Assembly (NCBI GenBank): GCA_020637215.1
Contig: JACJWI010000002.1
Span: forward strand, 248,001 to 312,000
Reading direction: 5' to 3'
Length of the DNA stretch: 64,000 bases
DNA from: Microthrixaceae bacterium
GTDB lineage: Bacteria > Actinomycetota > Acidimicrobiia > Acidimicrobiales > Microtrichaceae
The notes beneath the pieces were generated by a model that saw only the letters and a list, made by a program, of their open reading frames with translations, was not told where the DNA came from and ran no database searches. This document shows positions 25,464 to 33,568 of the stretch, one piece after another (position 1 is the first letter of the stretch; the number at the start of each line of letters is the position of its first letter). A program made the position numbers and the translations under genes.

Positions 25464-26657
25464 GTGTCGAAGAACCGTCTCGTCATCACCGCTGTCATCA
25501 CCGAGCGCCGACCAGTCGCCGAGGTCGCCGCCACCTACGGCGTGTCACGCTCATGGATCTACGAGCTCCTCGCCCGACACCGAACCGACGGCGACACCGC
25601 GTTCCAGCCACGATCGAAACGACCGAAGAGCTCACCGACCGCGACCACGGAGGCGACTGTCGAGTTGATCATCGCCACCCGCACCCAGCTCGTCGACCAA
25701 GGACTCGACGCCGGCGCCACGACCATCGCCTGGCACCTTCAACACCACCACCAGCTGACGGTGTCGACCGCGACGATCTGGCGTCACCTCCGCCGCGCCG
25801 GGCTCATCGAGCCCGCTCCGAAGAAACGCCCGAAGAGCAGCTACATCCGGTTCCAGGCCGACCAGCCCAACGAATGCTGGCAGTCCGACTTCACCCACTG
25901 GCGACTCGCGGACCGCACCGACATCGAGGTCCTCGCATGGCTCGATGACCACTCGAGGTTCGTCCTGTCGCTCACCGCGCACCGCCCCGTCACCGGCCCC
26001 GCGGTCGTCGACACCTTCACCAGAACCGTTGCCACACATGGCATCCCCGCCTCCACGCTCACCGACAACGGGCTCGTCTACACCGCCCGGTTCGCGGGTG
26101 GACGCGGCGGACGCAACGCCTTCGAGACACTCCTCGCCGAGCTCGGCGTCGCACAGAAGAACTCCAAGCCGAACCACCCGACCACCTGCGGCAAGGTCGA
26201 ACGCTTCCACCAGACCCTCAAGCAATGGCTCACCCGACAACCCCAAGCAGCGACGATCGACGAGCTCCAAGCGCAGCTCGACACCTTCGTCGAGATCTAC
26301 AACCACCAGCGCCCACACCGCTCACTCCCGAACCGAGCGACCCCCGCCACCATCTACACCGCACGCCCCAAAGCCACCCCGACACCCGGCCCCGACGGCC
26401 ACCACCACCGGGTCCGCGTCGACCGCGTCGACACCACCGGCAAGGTCACACTCCGACACAACGGCCGGCTCCACCACATCGGCATCGGACGAACCCACGC
26501 CCGAACCCACGTCCTTCTCCTCGTCGACGACCTCGACATCCGCGTCATCGACGCCGCCACCGGAGAGCTCCTCCGAGCACTCGAACTCGACCCCACCCGG
26601 GACTACCAACCCACCGGCCTGCCACGCTCCCGAAAACGGACAACACCCCGACCCTGA
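25464..26657 (+). CDS. IS481 family transposase
   Basis: A 397-residue DDE transposase. An N-terminal helix-turn-helix (VAEVAATYGVSRSWIYELLARH) and a second one (TVSTATIWRHLRRAGL) precede the rve core. Catalytic residues are Asp in ECWQSDFTHW, Asp in LTDNGLVYT and Glu in CGKVERFHQTLKQWL. The C-terminal part includes HQRPHRSLPNRATPATIY. It starts at GTG 25464 inside the left end and runs almost to the right terminal repeat. No frameshift is seen, so it appears functional. Confidence 0.93.
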   Translation: MSKNRLVITAVITERRPVAEVAATYGVSRSWIYELLARHRTDGDTAFQPRSKRPKSSPTATTEATVELIIATRTQLVDQGLDAGATTIAWHLQHHHQLTVSTATIWRHLRRAGLIEPAPKKRPKSSYIRFQADQPNECWQSDFTHWRLADRTDIEVLAWLDDHSRFVLSLTAHRPVTGPAVVDTFTRTVATHGIPASTLTDNGLVYTARFAGGRGGRNAFETLLAELGVAQKNSKPNHPTTCGKVERFHQTLKQWLTRQPQAATIDELQAQLDTFVEIYNHQRPHRSLPNRATPATIYTARPKATPTPGPDGHHHRVRVDRVDTTGKVTLRHNGRLHHIGIGRTHARTHVLLLVDDLDIRVIDAATGELLRALELDPTRDYQPTGLPRSRKRTTPRP

Positions 26658-26666
26658 GGGTTCGGG

Positions 26667-26693
26667 GTGTCCGGGATGTCTCGCGACATCACA
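26667..26693 (-). repeat. IS right terminal inverted repeat
   Basis: Read on the minus strand it begins TGTGATGTCGCGAG and matches the left end except at about five positions. It ends directly against the right copy of the 15-bp target duplication. Confidence 0.88.
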
Positions 26694-26696
26694 GAG

Positions 26697-26780
<84 letters not shown>

Positions 26781-26829
26781 GAGTGAGCGACGCACTGTAG
26801 CGCGCCCGGGCGGGCCGCTCCCAAGGCGA

Positions 26830-27147
26830 TCAGCCCGCGGCGACCTCGTTGACCACCTCGTAGGCGACCACGTTCGGCCCGTCGCCCGAGCTGCCCGAAC
26901 CGCCCGACGGGCCGTGGCCGTGAGCGGCACGGAATGCATCGGAGCTCAGCCAACCCTGGAACGACTCCTCGGAGTCGAAGGTGATCTGGGCGACGTACGG
27001 CTCGCCGGCGGTGACCGGGCGCAGGAGCGTGGAGCGCACCAGGCCACCGACCGAGCCCAGCGTCCCGTCCATGGAGCGCGAGAAGTGCTGCTCGAAGATC
27101 TCGGCGTGCTCCGGGTCGACCGCGATCGAGTTCATGACGACGTACAT
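26830..27147 (-). CDS. Antibiotic biosynthesis monooxygenase (ABM) domain protein
   Basis: A 105-residue dimeric ferredoxin-like protein: MYVVMNSIAVDPEHAEIFEQHF, then GGLVRSTLLRPVTAGEPYVAQITFDSEESFQGWLSSDAFRAAH. This is the layout of ABM/IsdG-like small oxygenases; heme-degrading members and many unknowns share it. A Gly/Ser-rich loop precedes the last strand VVAYEVV. It is divergent from the MOSC gene; the 42-bp gap contains the near-repeat TACCGTCGCCGCC twice. Confidence 0.72.
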   Translation of the reverse strand: MYVVMNSIAVDPEHAEIFEQHFSRSMDGTLGSVGGLVRSTLLRPVTAGEPYVAQITFDSEESFQGWLSSDAFRAAHGHGPSGGSGSSGDGPNVVAYEVVNEVAAG

Positions 27148-27189
27148 GGCCCCGACCGTACCGTCGCCGCCGGCACTACCGTCGCCGCC

Positions 27190-27900
27190 ATGACCACCGA
27201 CCCCCGGACCCTCGTCGTGCTGGTCGGGCGCCCGGTCGAGCACGTCGATGCCCACGGCCGCGTCGTGCGCACCGCGTTCCGCAAGCAGGTCGTCGACGGC
27301 CCGGTAGCGGTGGAACCGACCAACCTCGACGGCGACGAACAGGGTGACCTGCGGGTCCATGGCGGGCCCCACAAGGCGGTGCTCGCCTACTCCGCCGAGC
27401 ACTCCGAGGCCTGGCGGGCCATCGAGCCGGAGTTGGGCGAGCCCGGGGCCTTCGGTGAGAACCTCCACGTGTCGGGCCTCACCGAGGCCGACGTGTGCAT
27501 CGGCGACCGCTGGGCGGTCGGGACCGCGCTGTTCGAGATCTCCCAGCCCCGCCAGCCGTGCTGGAAGGTGGAGCATCGCTGGGGGCGCGACGGACTGGTG
27601 GCCCTCATGGAGGAGACGGGACGCACCGGGTGGTACCTGCGGGTGGTGACCCCGGGCGTCGTCGCCGCCGACGACACCTGGACCCTCGAGGTCAGACCGA
27701 ACCCCCGCTGGAGCGTCGCCGCGGCGAACGACGTCATGCACCACCGGCGCGACGATCTCGACGCCGCCGCATCCCTGGCGTCGCTCGACGCTCTCGCCCC
27801 GTCGTGGCACCGGACGCTCACGAAGCGGGCCGAGCGGCTCGCGGACGGCCTCGCCGACGACGTGGACCTGAACGCCCGACGCGTCGGGCCCACCGACTGA
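27190..27900 (+). CDS. MOSC domain protein (YiiM-like)
   Basis: A 236-residue MOSC protein. VRTAFRKQVVDGPVAVEPTNLDGDEQGDLRVHGGPHKAVLAY is the conserved opening, GAFGENLHVSGLTEADVCIGDRW the centre, and QPRQPCWKVEHRWG holds the invariant cysteine. YiiM-type proteins take part in molybdenum cofactor-dependent detoxification of N-hydroxylated compounds. ATG at 27190, with TACCGT 9 nt upstream as a likely -10. Confidence 0.88.
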   Translation: MTTDPRTLVVLVGRPVEHVDAHGRVVRTAFRKQVVDGPVAVEPTNLDGDEQGDLRVHGGPHKAVLAYSAEHSEAWRAIEPELGEPGAFGENLHVSGLTEADVCIGDRWAVGTALFEISQPRQPCWKVEHRWGRDGLVALMEETGRTGWYLRVVTPGVVAADDTWTLEVRPNPRWSVAAANDVMHHRRDDLDAAASLASLDALAPSWHRTLTKRAERLADGLADDVDLNARRVGPTD

Positions 27901-27974
27901 TCCGGCCGGCCACCCAGGGTCGCCCCGACCCGGTGCCCCGGGTGGTGACCGCTGACGTCGCTATCGTGGGGCCG

Positions 27975-28634
27975 ATGGCTACCCAGGGCTTCGAGGGCCG
28001 CCTCGAACGCATGGTGGAAGGGACCTTCAGCCGTCTCTTCCGCTCCTCGGTCAAGCCGGTCGAGTTCGGTCGCAAGCTCCAACGCGAGATGGACGCCCGT
28101 CGTTCCGTCGCGGTCGACGGGCGCACGATCGTCCCGAACTGGTACCGCTTCACCGTCTCGGAGACCGACCACGAGCAGTTCGCCCACATCGACGGCACCC
28201 TGCGTCGCGAGCTGGCCGACGCGGCCCGCGAGCACGCCCGCGACGAGGGCTACTCCTTCGTCGGCCCCGTCGAGATCGAGGTCGCCGGAGACCCGGGGAT
28301 GCGGACCGGGCTGCTCGAGGTCGACTCCCGATGGGTCGAAGGGGCCGGCGGTCTGCCCCCGGGGTCGCTGGTGCTGCCGACCGGTGACCGGGTTCCTCTC
28401 GGCGAGTACGTCGTGTCGGTCGGTCGTCAGGCCGACTGCACGATCGTGCTGGCCGACCCGAACGTCAGCCGGGTCCACGCCGAGGTCCGCCCCGCCGGTG
28501 ACGGGTTCGTCGTGGCGGACCTGGGCTCGACCAACGGCACCAAGGTCAACGGGGTGCGGGTGGCCGAACAGGAGCTCCGCGACGGTGACGAGGTCCGGTT
28601 CGGCAACACCGCCGTCCGCTTCGAGGCCTCGTAG
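27975..28634 (+). CDS. fhaA: FhaA-type protein (DUF3662 plus FHA domain)
   Basis: A 219-residue protein with an N-terminal DUF3662 domain (MVEGTFSRLFRSSVKPVEFGRKLQREMD and PNWYRFTVSETDHEQF) and a C-terminal FHA domain (YVVSVGRQADCTIVLADPNVSRVHAEV, LGSTNGTKVNG). In mycobacteria FhaA binds phosphothreonine on cell wall partners such as the pseudokinase MviN and is a PknB substrate. It opens the wall-signalling operon; TATCGT lies 7 nt ahead of the ATG, fitting leaderless transcription. Confidence 0.93.
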   Translation: MATQGFEGRLERMVEGTFSRLFRSSVKPVEFGRKLQREMDARRSVAVDGRTIVPNWYRFTVSETDHEQFAHIDGTLRRELADAAREHARDEGYSFVGPVEIEVAGDPGMRTGLLEVDSRWVEGAGGLPPGSLVLPTGDRVPLGEYVVSVGRQADCTIVLADPNVSRVHAEVRPAGDGFVVADLGSTNGTKVNGVRVAEQELRDGDEVRFGNTAVRFEAS

Positions 28635-28643
28635 GACGGACCC

Positions 28644-29135
28644 GTGCCCGACCAGCTGCTCACCGTCCTGAAGCTGTGCCTGCTGGCGCTGCTGTATCTC
28701 TTCTTCCTGCGCGTGCTCCGGGCGGTGTGGACCGAGGTGAACCCTCCCTCGGCGCCCTCCCCGGCGGCGTCGGGTGCGGCCGGCGCCGCGACCCGCTCCC
28801 GACGGTCCTCCCCCCGGGCCTCGACCCGCAGCCGGCGCAAGCAGGTGGTGCCGACCCGCCTGGTCGTGGTCGAACCTGCGGCGCGGGCCGGAACCGAGTA
28901 CCCGCTCGGCCCGGACATGACCGTCGGCCGCGCCCAGGGCTGCAACCTGGTCTTCGACGAGCAGTACGTCTCGCAGGTGCACACCCGCCTGCTGAGCCGC
29001 GAGGGCTCGGTGTTCGTCGAGGACCTCGGATCGACCAACGGGACGTGGGTCAACGGCACCCGCGCCGTGGGCCAGATGCCGGCCCGACTCGGCGACCGCA
29101 TCCAGATCGGCAACGTGGTCATGGAGGTCCGATGA
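28644..29135 (+). CDS. fhaB: FhaB-type membrane FHA protein
   Basis: A 163-residue protein with an N-terminal membrane helix (about 8-28, LCLLALLYLFFLRVL), a basic Ser/Arg-rich linker and an FHA domain (MTVGRAQGCNLVFDEQYVSQVHTRLL, DLGSTNGTWVNG). Same order as FipA/FhaB of mycobacteria, which links PknB signalling to division proteins. GTG start 9 nt after fhaA; 4-bp overlap with the phosphatase gene. Confidence 0.9.
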   Translation: MPDQLLTVLKLCLLALLYLFFLRVLRAVWTEVNPPSAPSPAASGAAGAATRSRRSSPRASTRSRRKQVVPTRLVVVEPAARAGTEYPLGPDMTVGRAQGCNLVFDEQYVSQVHTRLLSREGSVFVEDLGSTNGTWVNGTRAVGQMPARLGDRIQIGNVVMEVR

Positions 29136-30649
29136 CCACGCTGCGTTCGGGGGCGGCGTCGCTCGTGGGTCAGGTCCGGAGCGCCAATGAGGACTCGTAC
29201 CTGGTGACCGACGACCTGGTGGCGGTCGCCGACGGCATGGGAGGACACCGCGCCGGCGAGGTGGCGTCTGCCGACACCGTCGACGTGCTGCGCGACGCGG
29301 CCGGGTCGCGGTCGGTGCAGGACCTGGTCGCGGCGGTGCACCGGGCCAACCGTCGGATCCACGAACGCGCCGCAGACGACGACGCCCTGCGGGGGATGGG
29401 CACCACCGTGTGCGTCGCCGGGCTCGTCCGCTACGACGACCGCGAGCAGGTCGCGGTGCTCAACGTCGGCGATTCGCGGGCCTACCTGATGGCCGACGGC
29501 GAACTGACGCGCTTGACCGAGGACCACTCCCTGGTCGAGACGCTGGTGCGGGAGGGCCGCATCTCCGCCGAGGAGGCCGAGCACCACCCCCAGCGCAACG
29601 TGATCACCCGGGCCCTGGGCGTCGAGCCCCTCGTCGTCGTCGACGCCTGGCTGCTCGAACCGGTCGACGGCGACCGACTGCTGCTGTGCAGCGACGGTCT
29701 GTTCGGCGAGCTGGGCGAGGACCGCATCGCCGAACTGCTGGCCGAGGACCAGGACCCCGAGGTCGTCGCCCGCCGGCTCGCGGCCGAGGCCGACGCGGCC
29801 GGTGGACGCGACAACATCACCACCGTCGTGGTCGACGTGGTCGACTCCGGCAGCGCCGCCGACGAGATCGAAGGGCGCTACCGGCGCATCAGCACGCCGG
29901 CGGTCGACCTGTCCGACATCGACGACGAACGGGACCGGACCGAGACGATCATGGCGGTCGTGGTCCCGGCCGACCCCGATGGTGGCTCCGGGGTCTCGGA
30001 CGATCTCGGAGACGATCCTGGGGACGGGTCCGACCCGGAGCACCCGCTCGATGACGAAGCCGACGCGGGCACGCTCCCAGAGGAGTCCGGCGTCGACGGG
30101 GTCGAGGGAGTCGCGGCATCGGAAGGTGACCAGGTCCCGGCGGCAGGACCGCCGGCGGTCGACGACGGGGACCCGGTCGACGATGGGGACGCGGTCGACG
30201 CCGAGGGGACCGTCGATGCCGGTCGGGGCAGCCGGTGGCGGACCACCCTCTTCATCGTGACCATCGTGGCGGTGCTCGCGGTCATGGTCGGAGCGTTGGT
30301 GCTGTGGTCGAGGATCGGGTGGGTCGTCGCGGCCGAGGACGGGATCGTGGTGCTCCAGCAGGGGCCGAGGGAGCGGATCCTGTTCATCGGCCCGACCGAC
30401 GTGGAGCGCTTCGAGGACATCGATGTCGCTTCGCTCACCGACGCGGACCGCCGTCAGGTCGACCGGGGTCGAACGTTCGGATCCGAACGCGAGGCCCGGG
30501 CCTACATCATCGGCATCCAGCGCCACGCCACGACCACCACGACGACGACCACCACCACCACGTCGACCACCACCACGGTGGCGCCGGTGCCGGCGGCACC
30601 GGATCCGTTCGCGCCCGCTCCCGTGCCCGCACCCGTCCCGGGTCCGTGA
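29132..30649 (+). CDS. pstP: PP2C-type Ser/Thr phosphatase with membrane anchor
   Basis: A 505-residue PstP-like phosphatase. The PP2C domain (about 1-235) has RSANEDSYL, DDLVAVADGMGGHRAGE, LNVGDSRAYL and GGRDNITTVVVDV, with the metal-binding aspartates in place. A long acidic linker leads to one membrane helix at about 371-392 and an extracellular part ending in a poly-threonine and Pro/Ala tail. It should dephosphorylate PknB and its substrates. The acidic linker is much longer than in mycobacterial PstP. Coupled to fhaB and rodA by 4-bp overlaps. Confidence 0.92.
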   Translation: MTTLRSGAASLVGQVRSANEDSYLVTDDLVAVADGMGGHRAGEVASADTVDVLRDAAGSRSVQDLVAAVHRANRRIHERAADDDALRGMGTTVCVAGLVRYDDREQVAVLNVGDSRAYLMADGELTRLTEDHSLVETLVREGRISAEEAEHHPQRNVITRALGVEPLVVVDAWLLEPVDGDRLLLCSDGLFGELGEDRIAELLAEDQDPEVVARRLAAEADAAGGRDNITTVVVDVVDSGSAADEIEGRYRRISTPAVDLSDIDDERDRTETIMAVVVPADPDGGSGVSDDLGDDPGDGSDPEHPLDDEADAGTLPEESGVDGVEGVAASEGDQVPAAGPPAVDDGDPVDDGDAVDAEGTVDAGRGSRWRTTLFIVTIVAVLAVMVGALVLWSRIGWVVAAEDGIVVLQQGPRERILFIGPTDVERFEDIDVASLTDADRRQVDRGRTFGSEREARAYIIGIQRHATTTTTTTTTTTSTTTTVAPVPAAPDPFAPAPVPAPVPGP

Positions 30650-31998
30650 CCGCACCGGCCGTCACCCGGCGCCGCCCCGAGCCCTCGCCGGCGGTCGTGG
30701 CCCTCGGCACCCGGCGTCGCACGACCGAGCTCGGCCTGCTCGTGCTGGCCGTGCTGATCATCCTCGGCGCGTACGCGCTGGCCAGCCTGGGTCGCAACGC
30801 CTCGCTCCCCGCGGACATCTGGCCGTTCCTGGCGGTCCTCCTGGCCCTGCTGGTCGGGGCGCACCTGGCGAACCGACGTCTGGCCCGGGCTGCGGACTCG
30901 CTGCTGCTGCCCATCGCCGCGCTGCTCAACGGCATCGGCTACGTGTTCATCGCCCGGCTCGACCAGGACCTGGCCGCGCTCCAGGCGTCGTGGACCGCGG
31001 TCGGCATCGTCGCCTACGTCGTGACCCTGCTCGCGGTGCGCGACGTCCGGCTGCTGCAGCGATACCGCTACACCGCCGGGCTGATCGGCGTGCTGCTGCT
31101 GATCCTCCCGCTGCTGCCGGGCATCGGGCGCAGCATCAACGGGGCCCGCATCTGGGTGTCGGTCGGGCCGGTCAGCTTCCAGCCCGGGGAGTTCGCCAAG
31201 ATCGCCTTCGCCGTCTTCTTCGCGGGCTACCTGGTCGAGCGTCGGGAGCTGCTGAGCGTCGCCACGTTCCGGGTCGGTCCGTTCAACACCCCGGACCCCA
31301 AGCACTTCGCCCCGATCCTGTTGGCGTGGGGGGCGTCGCTGGTCGTGTTGATCTTCCAGCGCGACCTCGGCTCGGCGCTGCTGTTCTTCCTCCTGTTCGT
31401 CGTCATGTTGTGGGTGGCGACAGGCCGCGTGAGCTACCTGCTCGTCGGGATGGGGCTCTTCCTGGTCGGGGCGTTCGTCAGCTGGCTCAGCTTCGAGCAC
31501 GTCCAGAAGCGCGTCTCGGTGTGGATCGACCCGTGGGCCGATCCGCAGGGATCCGGATACCAGATCATCCAGGCCGCCTACGCGCTCGCGTGGGGAGGAA
31601 CCTCCGGGGTCGGGCCCGGGTTGGGCATCGCCGAGCGGATCCCCTACGACGAGACCGACTTCATCTTCGCGATCATCGGCGAGGAGCTCGGCCTGCTCGG
31701 CACGACCGCCATCCTGTGCGCCTTCCTGCTGCTGGCCGGCACCGGACTCCGGGTGGCCCGCGAGTCGCGGGACCCGTTCCCGTCGCTGTTGGCAGTGGGG
31801 CTCACCGTGCTGATCGCGTTCCAGGCCTTCATCATCATGGGTGGCGTCACCCGACTGCTGCCCCTCACCGGGGTGACCCTGCCGTTCGTCTCCTACGGCG
31901 GCAGCTCCCTGGTGGCCAACTACGTGCTGCTGGCGCTCCTGGTTCGGATCTCGGACCAGACGGCGCGTCGCGCCCCGGAGCGGGCGGTGGCGATGTGA
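30646..31998 (+). CDS. rodA: RodA/FtsW/SpoVE family glycosyltransferase
   Basis: A 450-residue SEDS protein with about ten to twelve membrane segments. SEDS signatures include NGARIWVSVGPVSFQPGEFAKIAFAVFFAGYL, a YQIIQAAYALAWGG stretch, DFIFAIIGEELGL and a late LPFVSYGGSSLVANY. It polymerises lipid II in wall elongation with its partner class B PBP, encoded next. Operon position argues for RodA rather than FtsW. GTG start overlapping pstP. Confidence 0.92.
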   Translation: MTAPAVTRRRPEPSPAVVALGTRRRTTELGLLVLAVLIILGAYALASLGRNASLPADIWPFLAVLLALLVGAHLANRRLARAADSLLLPIAALLNGIGYVFIARLDQDLAALQASWTAVGIVAYVVTLLAVRDVRLLQRYRYTAGLIGVLLLILPLLPGIGRSINGARIWVSVGPVSFQPGEFAKIAFAVFFAGYLVERRELLSVATFRVGPFNTPDPKHFAPILLAWGASLVVLIFQRDLGSALLFFLLFVVMLWVATGRVSYLLVGMGLFLVGAFVSWLSFEHVQKRVSVWIDPWADPQGSGYQIIQAAYALAWGGTSGVGPGLGIAERIPYDETDFIFAIIGEELGLLGTTAILCAFLLLAGTGLRVARESRDPFPSLLAVGLTVLIAFQAFIIMGGVTRLLPLTGVTLPFVSYGGSSLVANYVLLALLVRISDQTARRAPERAVAM

Positions 31999-32011
31999 GC
32001 GGGGTCCGTCG

Positions 32012-33517
32012 ATGAACCGTCAGATCAAGGCGCTCGGCGTGATCGTGATCATCTGCTACGTCGCCGTGTTCGCCAAGCTCAACCAGGTCCAGGTCCTGCA
32101 GGCGCAGGCCTACAGCGACCGCCCCGACAACACCCGCCAGCTCCAGCGCGACTTCAACCAGCCCCGCGGCGACATCCTCACCGCGGACGGCAAGACCGCC
32201 GCCACCTCCGAGGAGCGACGGGCCGCGTTGCGCTACCAGCGGGTGTACCCCGACGGCGAGCTGCTCTCGGCCGTGACCGGCTACTACTCGTTCACGTTGG
32301 GCTCCGACGGTGTGGAGCGCACCTACAACGAGGAGCTGGCGGGGCGGACACCGTCGCTCAAGCTGCACCGGCTGTCGGGCTTCTTCTCCGACACCTCGAG
32401 CGAGGGTGACGTGGTGCTGACGGTGCGCAAGGACCTCCAGGAGACCGCCCGCGACGCCCTCGGTGACCGTCGGGGGTCGGTGGTGGCGCTCGACCCGCGC
32501 ACCGGGGCGGTGCTCGCCATGTGGTCGAATCCGACCTTCGACCCGAACCTGCTGTCCAACAACGACGCCGAGGCTGCGGCCGGGGCCAAGGCCCTGTACG
32601 AGGCGGCGCCGACCAAGCCGCTGCTGCCCAAGGCGTACCGCGAGCGCTACTTCCCCGGCTCGACGTTCAAGGTCGTGACCGCCACCGCTGGTCTGACCTC
32701 GGGCAAGGTCACCGTCGACTCGCCGACCTATCCGGTGGTGACGTCGTACACCCCGCCGCTGACCAGCAAGCCGATCTCCAACTTCGACGGCAACGCCTGC
32801 GGTGGGACGCTCCTCCCCATCCTGGCCCGCTCCTGCAACAGCTCCTTCGCCCAGATGGCCGCCGAGACCACCGGTCCGGATCCGATGATCGACGCGGCCG
32901 AAGCGGCCGGGTTCAACCAGCCGGTCGAGCTCGACCTGCCCCGCCCGGCGCGGTCGGTGTACCCGACCGACTTCGGAGCGGTCGTCAGTCGGCCCGAGGG
33001 TTCGGCTCCGGTCTACGAGGACACGCCCAAGCTGGCCCAGACCGCCATCGGCCAGAACGACGTGCGCGCCACGCCGCTGCAGATGGCCATGGTCGCCGCC
33101 GGTGCCGGCAACACCGGCCAGATCATGGCCCCGCACGTCATGGCCGAGATCCGGGCCCGCAACGGAGACGTCGTCGAGAAGTTCGCTCCCTTCCCGTGGA
33201 AGGAGTCGATGACGCCCGAGGTCGCGGCGACCATGCGCGAGGCGATGGTCGGCGTCGTCACCGGTGGAACGGCGGCGGTCATGGCCACGCCGGGCTGGGA
33301 GGTCGGGGCCAAGACGGGAACCGCGCAGCTCGGAACCAAGCCGCCCCGCTCGCACGGCTGGATGATCGCCTTCGCCGGTCAACCCGGTCAGCCCGCACAG
33401 GTCGCGGTCGCGGTGATCGTCGAGGACCTCCCCGGCGTCAGCGCCGCCACCGGCGGATCAACCGCCGGTCCCGTCGCCAAGGCCGTCCTGGACAAGGCGC
33501 TCGGGGTGTCGGGCTGA
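32012..33517 (+). CDS. pbpA: Class B penicillin-binding protein (PbpA type)
   Basis: A 501-residue peptidoglycan transpeptidase with an N-terminal membrane anchor (about 7-24) and a short dimerisation domain (FNQPRGDILTADGK). The transpeptidase domain carries SxxK in PGSTFK (Ser217, Lys220), an SCN motif in ARSCNSSFAQ and the KTGT box at 434-437. Partner of the adjacent RodA. The tail VEDLPGVSAATGGSTAGPVAK is typical for the family. Confidence 0.94.
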   Translation: MNRQIKALGVIVIICYVAVFAKLNQVQVLQAQAYSDRPDNTRQLQRDFNQPRGDILTADGKTAATSEERRAALRYQRVYPDGELLSAVTGYYSFTLGSDGVERTYNEELAGRTPSLKLHRLSGFFSDTSSEGDVVLTVRKDLQETARDALGDRRGSVVALDPRTGAVLAMWSNPTFDPNLLSNNDAEAAAGAKALYEAAPTKPLLPKAYRERYFPGSTFKVVTATAGLTSGKVTVDSPTYPVVTSYTPPLTSKPISNFDGNACGGTLLPILARSCNSSFAQMAAETTGPDPMIDAAEAAGFNQPVELDLPRPARSVYPTDFGAVVSRPEGSAPVYEDTPKLAQTAIGQNDVRATPLQMAMVAAGAGNTGQIMAPHVMAEIRARNGDVVEKFAPFPWKESMTPEVAATMREAMVGVVTGGTAAVMATPGWEVGAKTGTAQLGTKPPRSHGWMIAFAGQPGQPAQVAVAVIVEDLPGVSAATGGSTAGPVAKAVLDKALGVSG

Positions 33518-33568
33518 GCGTGCCCATGACACGATCCGACGGGTCGGGGACTCTACGCTGGCGGCGCC

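Larger units (their letters stand above)
25394..26693 (+). mobile_element. Intact IS481-type insertion sequence
   Basis: A 1,300-bp element that starts TGTG, ends CACA and contains one transposase gene. Its ends are 27-bp imperfect inverted repeats (25394-25420 and 26667-26693, about five mismatches), and it is flanked by a perfect 15-bp direct repeat. It landed exactly at the 3' end of tRNA-Leu(CAG), and the duplication keeps the tRNA whole. The intact open frame and ends suggest recent insertion. Confidence 0.9.

Noticed and set aside
30530..30585. ACC/ACG trinucleotide run considered as a regulatory microsatellite
   Set aside because: It simply encodes the poly-threonine tail of the membrane phosphatase; similar Thr tails end the kinase and the last PASTA protein.
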